In this document: piece by piece, positions 43,785 through 55,130 of the stretch
How positions within the stretch are numbered: the first letter of the stretch is position 1
Layout: the number at the start of each line of letters is the position of its first letter
NCBI GenBank assembly: GCA_039090855.1
Contig: CM077011.1
Span: 16,183,001-16,247,000 of the forward strand
Source of the DNA: Macrothele yani
Taxonomy: Eukaryota; Arthropoda; Arachnida; Araneae; Macrothelidae
Reading direction: 5' to 3'
Length of the DNA: 64,000 bases
Translations under genes and position numbers: made by a program
Notes under the pieces: model-generated
Database searches by the model: none
What the model was told of the DNA's origin: nothing
The model's input: the letters and a program-made list of their open reading frames with translations, nothing else

Positions 43785-44400
43785 TATGGGACAAGGGCGA
43801 TGGAATGGATCCCAATCCTATGTCCTGACTTTTGAGCCCATTTGTCCCATTTTCAATAGGATTCCTCTCCAGGTGGTCCCCTACCACATACTAAAATTTC
43901 ATCGGAATCGAACCATTTTTACGCACGTTATGACGCATAAGGGCAATGGAAGGCAACCCGCTCCTATGTCCTGAACTTTGACTACACTTCACCCATTTTC
44001 AATAGGGTTCGTCCCCAGGCAGTCCCCTACCACATACTAAAATTTCATTGAAATCGAACCATATTTATGCAAGTTATGAGGCATAAGGGCAGTGGAATGG
44101 ATCCCGCTCCTATGTCGTGACCTTTAACCCCATTTGTCCCATTTTCGATAGGGTTGCTCCCCAGGTGGTCCCCTACTACATACTAAAATTTAATCGAAAT
44201 CGAACCATTTTTACGTGAGTTATCGTGCCGACAGACGGACGGAAAAAGCTGGAGCATATACGCTTCTTCAACCTACGGTTGGAAAACGTAAATAAAATTT
44301 CATCGAAATCAAAAATTTTTTGCATGAGTTACCGTGCCGGCAGACGGACGGAAAAAGCTGGAGCATATACACTTCTTCAACCTACGGTTGGAAAGCGTAA
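43785..44400. repeat. 140-148 bp satellite array 2 plus a 112-bp tandem end piece
   Basis: About three units of the same satellite as array 1: TATGTCCTGAC at about 43818, 43965 and 44110 (decayed to TATGTCGTGAC in the last). At 44215 the array passes into GTGCCGACAGACGGACGGAAA-type sequence, which repeats once more at about 44327-44400. That end piece lacks a counterpart in array 1 except the short ACGTGCGAACGGGC stretch near 42462. Confidence 0.85.
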
Positions 44401-45090
44401 AAAACAGTGTCTGCATTTAGTTTACTACTTTTGGCACCTCACAGTTCCACGACTTCTTGAACTGCAGTTTTCCAAAAGTCTGTTTCAGCTACAACAAAAA
44501 TGCCTTTCCAGTTTGAAGGTAATGAAACAAACATTAATATTCTCACTCATCAATTTTTCTCTATAAGTTGCACTGAAATTCTTGAATTTTTAAATTTAAA
44601 GTGATTTTTTGGAATTATTTTGTTTATGATAGATATGTTTCGAGAAAATTCTTTAATTTTGGCGCATTTGGTTTCCTTGCTCACTAAAACCAAAGAAATG
44701 TTTAGAATTCCGAATTCTCAAAAGTGAAAAATATCTTCCGCAATCTCTCTTAAAGAACCTACCACAGTGGCTCACCCACGGGTGGGGGATTGGGCCTGAC
44801 CCTGCCCCCTTGGTTTGACAGAGCGGAAAATTATTACGTCGAAGTTTGAAACAAAAAAACCCGAAACGCGATATACATATACTTCTTAATCATGTACCGT
44901 ACAATTATAACATACAATAGTTATAAGGAAGAAGTTCCGTTAAATAAATTTAGGAAAATCTAACCAGAAAAAAAAAACAACAATTATTTAAACACAGTTG
45001 CTTTTAAAATCTAATGCAATTTTGAAACTTATGAATTGAATTCTACTTGCTCGAATTATAATGAAAAGGGGTTAATGTAATGATTACATG
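44401..45090. other. Unassigned AT-rich spacer
   Basis: No gene is recognised. At 44765 a CAGTGGCTCACCCACGGG block resembles a hAT-type terminus, but no partner was found. Confidence 0.4.
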
Positions 45091-46153
45091 AATGGCAGCT
45101 GTTCCAAAACAAGTGCAGTCAGAAGAAACGAAAGCAACTTCCTGCGTATTTGTTTACTTTGGACGATGTTGTGTTGTCTGGGCTCTAGGGCAACCAGGAA
45201 ACTCTTTTCAAGGCCTTTTTCGACGACGTTGGGTAATTTGGTCGATATTGCGCAGTAGGTACAAAAAGTTCCAGTACAGTCCTGCTAGCATGGTTGCTCT
45301 TTCAAAGCGAGAGTGAACTTCGATTTCAAGAACTGGTTTTCGAAAGCAAACAAAAATGATTAGGTCGTCTCCGTTAGAAAACTTATGAATCACTGGCTCA
45401 ACATAGACAACTACCGTCTCGCGACAGCGACATCCATATGTATCGAGTTATCTCATTGGCAGCAATAAAACTGGTACCCACCAATTGGCGACCGGCACCA
45501 AAACGGTATTATTAGTTTGGCGGAGATAATGGCGGATAATGGCTAAAGGAAACATGCCCTGTGGACGAGATTGTCGTAGTGTGTCTTGGAACGTTTATTG
45601 GACGATCTCTCAGCGATCACTGTTACTCACCGGTTTTCAGTAGCAGGCGCCACCTGTGACTCTTCGGTAACCGTGGCGTCAGGCGTGATCAAACCACCTG
45701 TAGTGAATAACGCTCATCTGTATTTTAGTGCAGTGACTGCACAGAAGTTGGACTTTGTTGGAATTTTATGTTTCTATTACTTCTCCGTAGTTAGAAACAG
45801 AGAAGTAGTTCATGATTAACGGTGCAGGTGATCGATAGAATCAGTTTATGTTTCTATGAATTAATCTTTATTATTCATGTTCGACTTTTATAACTCTTTA
45901 CCGCACGTGGTATATTCTATCAGGGGTAGAACTACCCGTGCCATTGTTTTGGACATGTGAAACCGACCTGCGTTTGACCATCATTTGGAGGACTTGCTTT
46001 TGACCATCATCCGTCGTTTCTTCGCAGTGTCATCACAGTTGCGAACAAGTTGCTGATTCAGTTCAACACCTAGAGGCAGTTGTACCTCACCAAAATTGTA
46101 AGTTTCCAATTTAGTACCGTATCACGTGCATATTGTGTCTTCATATCACTAAA
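45091..46153 (+). promoter_or_regulatory. Probable promoter/5' leader region of the methyltransferase-like gene
   Basis: This is the last kilobase before the start codon at 46154 and is less AT-rich than its surroundings. A doubled GGCGGAGATAATGGCGGATA-type motif lies at 45519-45540, similar in style to ATGGCGG core-promoter elements. No TATA box stands out, and short upstream frames (for example 45586-45819) show no known motif. The true transcription start, and whether non-coding exons exist here, cannot be decided from sequence. Confidence 0.3.
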
Positions 46154-46792
46154 ATGTTGAACGAGAAGTTGTTTCGTGAAGTGTTCTATGATGCTCATGT
46201 GATGCATAAAGAAAAATACAACGTAAATAATAACAGGATTGCTGATGCAATACAAACACTTGAAGAAGAGAATCAGCCTAGAAAGTGGAATTCTTCTCGC
46301 CTTTGTAGGAAGTTAAATTACGAGGATGCAGCGTATAGATGCGGGTATTTGCATTTGTACGCTAGCTGTCATGCTTCTTTGTTAAATTATGTTTTACAAA
46401 AGCGTTTGGGAACTACAGTGTTCGACAATTTGTTTGCAGACTCGGCTGTTATTAATATCTGTAGTATTGGAGGAGGACCAGGTACAGAAGTAATTGCGTT
46501 TTGTGCAATGATTTCCGATGTTCCAAAATTTTCAAATAAAGTTTTCCAGTTTACAGTAGTAGACTGTATGCTGGGATGGTGTAAAGCCTTTGAATCTGTA
46601 CATGCAGCTGCTGTGAAGAGTACAAGTTATGGCGCCTTTCTGTTGTCTAATACCAGAACATCGTTCTTACAAGCAGACATGTTACAAACCCTCACCCAAT
46701 CTGTTAAAGATACTATCCATTCAGCTGACTTGGTGACAATGGTTAAATTTGTGTCAGCTGCATCTTCAGAAGCTACACCTAAAATGCTGAAA
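46154..46792 (+). CDS. First coding exon of a class I methyltransferase-like gene
   Basis: The first in-frame ATG (46154, context CTAAAATG) opens 213 codons that end in phase 0 at AAA, followed by a perfect donor GTAAGT (46793-46798). Residues 97-118 (AVINICSIGGGPGTEVIAF) match motif I of Rossmann-fold SAM-dependent methyltransferases: a hydrophobic strand then GGGPGTE. Residues 133-142 (FTVVDCMLGW) fit the next strand with its acidic residue. ADLVTMVKFVSA (191-202) fits the strand after motif II. The N-terminal 90 residues, rich in Asn, Tyr and Cys, are not recognised. The exon at 17114 supplies exactly the missing C-terminal strand (LMKPGAVVLFID) in matching phase but lies upstream, so it belongs to another copy. 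The substrate is unknown. A nuclear coding exon is well supported; the enzyme class is inferred from motifs. Confidence 0.8.
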
Positions 46793-47576
46793 GTAAGTCA
46801 AATATTTCTTTTTATATGAATCAATCTTTATCAAATAATGACTGAAGAAATTTGTTAAGACATGAAATTTAAAATAAATGCTAAAGTTAAATGAAAAATT
46901 GATTAAATAGTACAGCAGTTTTTAATTCAGCTGAAATGACTAAAACAGACCATACACATATTTAAAAACTCAAAATGTCTGTTATTTTCTTAAGAAAACC
47001 AGCTGATTTCTAAGTAGCAACACAGAAGGAAAATAAAGCTGTACAATTTATTTTTGACTGAGTTGCTAAATGAAAAAATGTTTGCAGAGGTTTTGCCTTG
47101 ATATTAAAAAATGGGGCTTCAGCAAATATTTCTTCCAAGATTTTATTTTGTTCAGTTTAAGGGAATTCTCTGTTGATGCCTAGCCCTTTGCTACTGAATT
47201 TATTTCCTCCAGTAAAACTGATTTCCAGTTCTGTTGTTATTTCAGTGATTTTAAAATCTGCCTGAAATCTTGATTAGTTCTATGAGCTGTTTGGTTAAGA
47301 AACTCCAAAGCATGTTACAAGGTGCAAATTCTTATAAAGAAAAAGGAGTACAGTAATAACTAGCAGTACAACAAATTGACATGAAAATTTATTTTAATGT
47401 GTAACTACAGTAGATTCTTGTTAATTGGGCCATTGGTTAATCAGGACGGTCATTTATATGGGGCAATTCTTCAAGAACATCCCAAATTAGCTCTTTGGGA
47501 TAAAACTGTGCATAATTGAGCCAAAGTATTCTAGCCCTTAAGTGTCTGAATGAACCGGAGTCAACTGTCTATATAT
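46793..47576. other. Start of a long first intron
   Basis: Follows the GTAAGT donor. AT-rich, no further coding exon seen. No acceptor exon resembling 17114-17340 was found anywhere to the right edge, so the intron would exceed 17 kb. Confidence 0.5.
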
Positions 47577-47801
47577 AGCCACCCCGGTGGCGCAGTGGCC
47601 TAAGCTATGGCTACTGATCATTCGTCCGAAAGGGGTCCGGGTTCGAATCCCGGTGAGGCATGGATGTTGTGTTTGTCTTACGGCACTGGTTCTCTCCCTT
47701 CCCTGGGACCAGTGGCCCTAAATTAGGGACGGGTGACTGCTTATAGCCCATCGAGTTGCTCACGGTGGTCGTTAAACCTCCAATCATAAAAAAAAAAAAA
47801 A
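47577..47801 (+). mobile_element. tRNA-derived SINE
   Basis: TSD AACTGTCTATA (47563-47573 and 47802-47812). Marker AGCTATGG (a variant of AGCGATGG). Intact B box, A tail with one T. Confidence 0.92.
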
Positions 47802-47812
47802 AACTGTCTATA

Positions 47813-48789
47813 CAGTGGACATTGCTTTAAGATATTTAAATTGCTGCCCATCACTTTAGAATAGATTTATTTCAGATTAGAGTAACTGGAATAAAGATAA
47901 AAATTGGTGATTTTTTTCGAGCGGCCAGTCGGTGGACAAAATTTCGTGGCCACTTTCCTATCACTACACTGTATACCGTTCATTTATTTAGACATAGTTA
48001 AATTTAAGCTTAGTAGTTACATGGGCACACTGTCTATTGTCCAGTGCAATTAAATGAATTAATATCTTAAAAGTAATATTTTTCTTCAACCACATCAACA
48101 AAATTTTCTAGATAGTTTTTATTGGAAAGATAATTTAATAATTCTTATTTGGTCTCTCGCTATGTTCTCAAATAAAATCTCTCCGCCATAAATTGATAGC
48201 AGTAAATGGATCAAAATTTTCAAGCAGTACTTACTTTTGCTTACTTTATTTAATTTGCGGTATTTTCTAAAATCATTCTTTGCATGAGCATTGTCTTACC
48301 ATCAAGAACATTGCCCACAATGCTTGCATTCTCTTAACTTCTGTATGCTTGGCATAACATCAGCAGTATTGAGTACAATTTCTGCTATGACCTTCATGTA
48401 CTAAAAATTGCTTGTTTTTAGTTTCTCTAGCAGTTTTTAGTGAGTTATTGATGGTAAAATATGTTCAGACATTATGTTTCGAAGCTGCTTCCATTCTGCT
48501 AAATTTTTCTTTTCATTCCATTTATTTTTGGTTAGGTTCTTCTTGGTGTCAAAATGAAAACTGGCTGTATAGCTGTCAAAAATGAATTTAATATCTTACA
48601 GCAGAATCATTTTGTGGTACAGCTGAGATTGAGAAAAATGTGATACCAACCTGGTCACTTTATTTTACAGACTCACAATGATTCCTGACCACTAACAGAA
48701 AATATTCAGTAATTTCCTGGGTTGTTCTAATAAATATTACATTAAAAACATTGATAAACCTTCACAGGTGTTGAAAAAATAGTCATGAC
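47813..48789. other. Unassigned AT-rich intronic sequence
   Basis: No gene. Around 47915-47960 CGGCCAGTCGG and GTGGCCACTTT blocks resemble the subterminal repeats of the hAT-like elements in this window. Confidence 0.4.
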
Positions 48790-49330
48790 GAAATAAGAAC
48801 ACTTGCAGAGTATCCTGATTCCATCGGATTCTGTCCGATTTTCGAAAAAACGTTCAGTTTTGGTAGAATTTTAATGATTTGTCATTTTTCCTCTTTGCCC
48901 GCCACAGACCTTCCAAATACTACAAATTGTCCATAGTCACTACGAAAATCGTCGATCGCTGCGGAGTACGGGAAACATTGAATATACTACGGAAATAAAA
49001 AAAATCTGGTTGTCGGGTTTTTTGTCCTTCGGAAAATGTTGTTTTGGTAGAATTTTGATGATTTGTTAATTTTTCCTGTTTGCCCACCTCAGATCTTCCA
49101 AACGCTAAGAATTCTCCATAGTCACTACGGGAATACGGGAAACGTCAAATATACTACAGAAATAAGAAATCTGTGAAATAATGTTATTCAATCATTTGTT
49201 CAAAGTTTATTTTCACGTTTTCAAAATTCTAACATTCATCAAACATTTTGGGGACTGTTTATTGGATGTTTTTAATGTCGCAACATTTGTCCGATATAAT
49301 TTGAGCATCATGCCGTTCTTCGCCTGAAAA
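48790..49330. repeat. Dispersed repeat with an internal 186-bp duplication
   Basis: TTTTGGTAGAATTTTAATGATTTG (about 48858) and its near copy (about 49044) mark two tandem units. Each continues through CTTCCAAA, CATAGTCACTACG and ATATACTACGGAAATAA-like blocks. The last 200 bp (GTTTATTTTCACGTTTTC, CATCAAACATTTTGG) recur at 62095-62160, and the first-unit blocks recur near 54362-54430. Confidence 0.7.
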
Positions 49331-50855
49331 TGTTCCGTAGTTTTCTAAATTTCAAATTTTTCTTACCCAAAGATGCACTTTCTTTTCACTTTCTGATTAT
49401 ATTTTTTCTGATTATGTTTCTAGTTTTTGATAGCTTCAGTAATAGTGAAAAAGAAAAACTTTGTATCTTAAAAGTTTTCTCTAGTGAAGGGCAGTTTTTG
49501 TTATTTTTAACAGCCTGTTCTTCAAAACCAATCAATACGGAAAGTGTTTTTTCTTTTCTGCTGTTTTAAAGCTAAATTAAATTTCAAAATTGGTACTTAT
49601 TCCGCCCGTGATGGAATCTGCTTTTTCCGTGACCCGTAAAATGACTATCGTGGCAGAGTGAACAATACAGTACTGATTTTTGATGTATAATTTTGCTGGA
49701 AAACTTGTGTATCCATTCCTTAGAAACATTCTACTGTATTAAGAGGCAGACAGTTGTTTTTTTATTTTGTTTAAAGCCAACTTCACACGTGCAAAGGAAA
49801 CGCGACTCTGCGTGGAATGAAAGACGGCGCGGCGGCGGAAAGTGAAGTCACGATTTTCTACCTTTGATTTCCTTTTGTAAACAAAGGGAAAAATGCTTGC
49901 CCATTTTGTTTGATAAGCAGGAACTGCTTATGTAATGGAAAATCGTGCATTTTCAGAGAAACCGAACTTTGAAAAACGAGCTGCTAAAGATGAGTTGTGA
50001 TGCCACAGGTCCATCTCAAGCCACAAGTGTCCATTCCCGATATGGTTACTTTGGGCACCAACTTAAGTGGAAAAACAAACAGCCATACCCGTTCTTGAAG
50101 AGTGAATCTATATATAGATCGTACGCACTTATTTGCGGAGGAAAGGGCTATTTTTTCACAGCACGTGAGTTTGATGATTTGAAAATGCATTTCCTATAAC
50201 GGGAGAGTTTTAAAAATGCAAATTAATTCTTTAGCAATGAAAAAAGGCAAATTTTCGAGCGTGGCGACTAAAGTTACTTTTTTACTGGACATTTTAATTT
50301 ATCCAGTCGCCACGTGGCGAGTGGCGACCGCTAATTTTAATATTTAAACTGGAAGCTAACATTGATTGATGAAATAAAATGGTTGAAATTGCAGGAATGT
50401 GTATTGATATTGGGTCACTCCCAAAGTCACACGTGAAGACGTGAAAGCCATATTTTTACTTTTATTGAAAGATGGTAGAAAGATAAGATACGAATTGGAG
50501 TTTATTCATAGTTGCTATTAATGTTTTCATACTGTTTTAAATCATCCTCAATTTGTGTTACACTCAAATTTATAAAATTGGGAAGGGTTTTCCTCATTTT
50601 AGCATTAGATTTTTTTAATAGTTGTGTGAGTGGGTCATTTGTTTTTGTTTTTTTATGTGATAATTTCGGGATTGTCAGAGCAACAGACTATTTGGCCTCC
50701 AGTGAAGTAAAATCCTTGAATTGAGTCGCCTGATCTACTTCCAGATGCCAATTTTCAGATGGGGTTTCCTGTAGGTAAAGGTGAAGTTTAACCAAATTTG
50801 TCCTATCAAACCTCCCAAATCTTCATTCTTGAAAACCCATTGTGCATCAATTTTG
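49331..50855. other. Unassigned intronic sequence with hAT-like subterminal motifs
   Basis: A frame at 49945-50199 (84 codons) has no motif I recognise. At 50250-50340 repeated GTGGCGAC/GTCGCCAC motifs resemble those at 7640-7730, so a decayed hAT-type end is possible. Confidence 0.35.
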
Positions 50856-50867
50856 CTTTCTGCTAAG

Positions 50868-50965
50868 TTCATTTTTAATCCCACTTTTTTTACTCTTGTC
50901 AGCAAGTTCCTGGATTTACCCTACAGCTCTGAGGAGTACTTACAAAAATGACTGAGCACATGTGT
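50868..50965 (-). pseudogene. Very short RTE fragment
   Basis: About 100 bp matching the reverse-transcriptase region just after the FADD box in the RTE at 12945-16114 (there near 13615-13710): GTTCATTTTTAATCCCAC and CTCTTGTCAGCAAGTTCCTGG are shared. No ends or TSD. Confidence 0.85.
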
Positions 50966-51144
50966 ATCAGCTAATTTGAGTTGAACCTAAAGAGTAGACT
51001 TTAATGGCTCATTATTTTGATAACAAATAATTTTAATACCCTGTTATTTAAAAATTTTCATTATTATATTTAAGGAACATTAAAATTAAATAAATCATTG
51101 TGCACCACCAATCACAGCAAAAGCAATAGATACCATGATATGTA

Positions 51145-52443
51145 CGTAGTGCGATCAAAAAGTTCTGAGACTAAGTACATAGCTCGCCAACAGATTTTAG
51201 TATGCGGATGCGCGAGCAGCGGTCGAGGCCAGTGACCTTCGTGAGTCACTGTGCCAAGTGGCGCCCTTCTATGAATGTCGGGAGCTGTGCTACATGATAT
51301 TTGGTGACGACGTGCAGAACACAGCTGTGATTTTGGTACGGACTGCAAACTAGAGCAACGAGCAAACATAAAATTCTGCGTCAAACTCGGCAGATCGGGA
51401 ACGGAGATGCGTGAAATGTTGCGGCAGGCTTATGGCAATGAAGCAATAAGTTGTGTGACCCAAGTTTCAAGCTGCAGAAATGGATGTGTGGGAAACAGGC
51501 CCAGTGCGAGGTGTTCTGAGTGGCACTCGCACTTCAAGAGCGATAGAACGGCACTGAAAGATGAAGAGCGGTCTGGGCGACCGTCCACGAGCAAACCCCC
51601 GAAAATGTTGACGAAATAGGGAACTGGTGCACGAGAATTGTCGGAGAACCATTCAAGACATTGCTACCATCGTCAATGTGTCTTATGAAATGGTGCAAGA
51701 AATTCTGACGTCGGCTTTGAACATACACCGCATTGCTGCAAAGATTCTGAACCTCGAACAGAAAGCGCTCCGTGTCGAACTCTGTCAAGATCTTCGTCAG
51801 CAGCTGGTGAATGAACCAACATTCCTGTCATGGGTCATCACTGGGGCGAGACTTGGGTCTACTGTTACGACCCGGAGCAGGGACCAAACAACAGTTGTCG
51901 CAGTGGAAGAGCCCACCATCTCCATGCCCAAAGAAGGCCCGACAGGTCCGGAGTGCAACTCTTTGACGTTTGTGGGGTTGTGCACTGTGAATTCATTCCC
52001 CAGGGCCAAACCTCACCGCCCTTTTTTACTGCAATGTTCTGCTGCATCTTAGGGAGGACATTTGCTGCAGACGACCTGAAATGCGGCACAGGGGCGATTT
52101 TCTGTGCAGCTGCTCGCAGAGCATTAGCAACACGTCAGCTTTGCAGCCATAACAGCGTGACTACCCTTCCTTACCTGCCTTGACGGATTTGGCCCCCTGC
52201 AACTGTTCCCGAAACTGAAGCTCAAGGGTCGCCGTTTTGAAACTGTGGAAGAGATCCAGCGCGAATCGCAGACGGTGCTTGACATGATTCATGAACAGGA
52301 CTTGCATGGAGCATTCCAACAGTGGCAAACACATTGGCAGCGTTGTATCACTGCCCGAGGAGACCACTTTGAGAGAGATCATAGCTAGACGTAAGTACTT
52401 TGTTGTATATCGGCCTAGTCTCGGAACTTTTGATCAGACCACG
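51145..52443 (+). mobile_element. Mariner element, 1.3 kb, inactive
   Basis: Inverted ends CGTAGTGCGATCAAAAAGTTC and CGTGGTCTGATCAAAAGTTCC, flanked by TA (51143-51144 and 52444-52445). The transposase is recognisable across frames: KFCVKLGRSGTEMREMLRQAYGN, EWHSHFKSDRTALKDEERSGRPSTS, SYEMVQEILTSALNIHRIAAK, CQDLRQQLVNEPTFLSWVITGA, then ALATRQL and the C-terminal KLKLKGRRFETVEEIQ-like part. The first catalytic Asp (family VITGDE) is replaced here by VITGAR, and the region before the last catalytic Asp is rearranged. Several frameshifts. Size and ends fit a single mariner copy. Confidence 0.88.
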
Positions 52444-52445
52444 TA

Positions 52446-53770
52446 TTGTCTTACATGACTGTTAATTTCTTGTTTTTTTGTGGAAGATTAACACATGTGC
52501 AGTTTTATGTTTCCTTGCAATATTTCTGCTTCATACCAAATAAGTGTTGGGGATAGTTTCATTTTTTAATAGCTTTTAAAGAATGTGTTTTAATCTATAC
52601 CCAGATTTAGTTTAATTCTCAACCCGTAAATGGTGTCGTACATATTTAGTACATAAAGAGCGTTGTGTGGTCCTGGGGACTGCTGTACTTATTGTACCCT
52701 AGATGAAAACCTGTTGCAAAAAGAATATTAATTATGTTTTGCATTGTAATATTACTTTGACACCCAAATGTGACCAAAATTTTAATATTTTAAAATTTTG
52801 CTACTGGAAATTACAAAATTTTGTTGGAACACAGAAGATTTACTCAAAATCATATATAATGTTTTAAATTCTCTTTAAAAAAATAAAATATGCATACTTC
52901 TAAGACTGCGCATATCTGCTGTTCATGAAATATTCTTCATAAAAATTGAGTAATTAGGTCTACAGCGAGAATTTCTAGGAAACTGCAGGCGTTCAACTGA
53001 CGTCTTGTTCAGCTTTTCGAATTAGAGTTTCCGCTCTTGGCGTGTATTGGTATAATGCAAGAATAACAAAAAGAGGCAGTTTTTTTTTTTTGCTCTTCTT
53101 TGCTACTGGAAATAGGAAGCATGTTTTTCTATTCTGTTTTGTCTTGCTAACTGTTCACCCTTTCACCCCCTTCCTAACCTGTTTTTTTTTCAATCTTCCA
53201 AGAATGAGTTTCATGGACAAACGTAATTTTCCTTTGACAGTTTCATGTCATTCAAACTTTCGTTTAGATTTTGATCTATAAATTTCTTAGCTACAGCTTT
53301 CATGAATTCCAACCGATATTTGAGCATCCAGGTTACTGAGACTGATACACCCCATAGCAGAAAGTTCCTGGTCAGTCTGCGACAGATATCATTGTGCCAC
53401 AAAATAATTTGCGGGTGGTCACTGTGCAAGATAACTACTAAATGTGAAAAACAATAAAAATTGCGCAGACATATTTTTCTACCTAAAAAAAAAAAAAAAA
53501 TGTCTAACCTAGGTACATAGCAATTGCAATGTTAATTAGAATCAAGAACATTCTGTTCCTCGGTATCTGGAATTTTACCAATATTTTCAAGCTGAAACAC
53601 GAAGATTTAGGGAAACCTGATACATTTCTTGAAACCGGATACGATGAACGCTAAAAATATTTAGTCCCTACATACAGCAGGCTGTCCCCGCATTCAGAAG
53701 ACTCGTATAATTTTGAGTTGTTTTCTTAAAAATTTGGGGATGCAGTAACTTCCTTAGGTATATAACATAT
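52446..53770. other. Unassigned intronic spacer
   Basis: No gene or known repeat is recognised. Poly-T at 53081 and poly-A near 53487. Confidence 0.4.
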
Positions 53771-54262
53771 CATCATCAACAACCCTTATCATTCCACTGC
53801 TGGACGGAGGTCTCCCCAATTTTCTTCCACAACGGTCTGTCTTGTGCCCGTCTCCTCCATGTTACTCCCACATACTTTCGAATTTCATCCTCCCATCTCC
53901 CAGGTGGTTTTCTTCTGGGTCTTTTCCTCTTCCTTGGAATCCAGTCTAAAATTTTGGTTGTCCACCAACAGTCTGTCCTTCTGGAAATATGTCCAGCCCA
54001 TTGCCATTTCAGGAATTTTATTCTGATCATGATACCTTCCACTCTTGTCATGTTCCTGATCCATGAGTTCCTCCTCTTATCTCTCCTGGTTGCACCAAGC
54101 ATGCATCTCTCCAGGCCTCTTTCAGTTGTCTGTAGTTGTATGTTTTTTTAGTTAAGGTCCACGTTTCTGCTCCGTACGTTAAGCACTGGAAGGATGCATT
54201 GATTAAACAATTTTCTTTTACGACATAATGGCATATTACTCTTAAAAATTGTACTGTTATGT
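53771..54262 (-). pseudogene. RTE 3' fragment
   Basis: Minus strand: ATCATCATC tail at 53771, then the C-terminal codons for GRWEDEIRKYVGVTWRRRAQDRPLW, QWAGHISRRTD and CLVQPGEIRGG..., back to CLTYGAETWTLTKK near 54150. 5' truncated near 54262 and frameshifted near 54060-54110. Moderately diverged from the other RTE copies. Confidence 0.88.
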
Positions 54263-54324
54263 AATATATATATATTTTGCAGTCCTCTGAATTTGGTGAT
54301 AACACACTTTGTCATTCGCCACAC

Positions 54325-54440
54325 ACATGATTCTGATTTCAGGTGGAAGGTTTAATGCAGAGATTCCAACTACTACAGATTCTCCGTAATCACTATGAAA
54401 ATTGCCTGTTCTCTATGGATTATGGAGTAAACGGTAAAAG
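54325..54440. repeat. Left part of a dispersed repeat interrupted by the LINE
   Basis: AACTACTACAGATTCTCCGTAATCACTATG and GGATTATGGA blocks correspond to the repeat at 48790-49170. The right part of the repeat continues at 62029, beyond the LINE and the foldback. Confidence 0.6.
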
Positions 54441-55130
54441 ACCGAAGGGACAGCTGTTCATCCAGCTGATGGGGAGTGGCGACCCCACGGCCCGAGCCGA
54501 CAGTAGTGTTTAAAATCTTTTTCCATTTGTGGTTGTTGTTGTTGTTATCTCGCCACGCTCCCGCCTCAGTCCTGTAGGTTGCTGAGGTTGTGATTATGCG
54601 CCAGCCCTTTCCTCTCACTTTCCTGTTTTTGCTTTCTTCTCCACTCCCTGTTCTTCCTTTTTCTCTATTTTCTACTCCTCTTCCCTTTCTTTTTCATTTT
54701 CTGTTCCTTCTTCGTTTCTTCGGGCTGGTTAGCTAGACCTACCTGCACGTTTGCCGTGTGCGGTGACCCGTACAGGTGGAAAAGGGGATGCTGGAGGCTG
54801 AGGTTACTGGGGGCCAGGCTATAGTTGTCACCAGTCGCCAACACTCCTCTTTGCCCCCTGCTTCACCCTAAACGGGAGGCTAGGAACTAACCTACTCCTA
54901 GTCAATCGGCTTGTCATTTCGTACGACGGGGTGAGTTTGGGGATAGTGTGGGCATGCCAAAGGGGTATTACCAAGACCCGGGAAAGTCGCGGTACTCGCT
55001 GAGCGCATGTCTGCACGATCAACATGCTATATCCGCCGCCTAACCCTAGGGCCGTGTCCTGCGCCCATGTTGGCCTGCGGACCTCCGGCTCTTCCCTGTT
55101 GGGCTCGGTAGTGGGCGGGGAAGCTGGCGG

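Noticed and set aside
44765..44820. CAGTGGCTCACCCACGGGTGGGGG resembling a hAT terminus
   Set aside because: No inverted partner or 8-bp duplication found nearby.
45092..45819. Open frames of 74 and 77 codons upstream of the methyltransferase-like exon
   Set aside because: No recognisable motif, no matching splice signals. Kept only as part of a probable leader region.
49945..50199. 84-codon frame MHFQRNRTLKN... as an exon of the methyltransferase-like gene
   Set aside because: It lacks the LMKPGAVVLFID-type strand expected after the first exon, has no acceptor in phase 0 that I can see, and lies near hAT-like repeat motifs.
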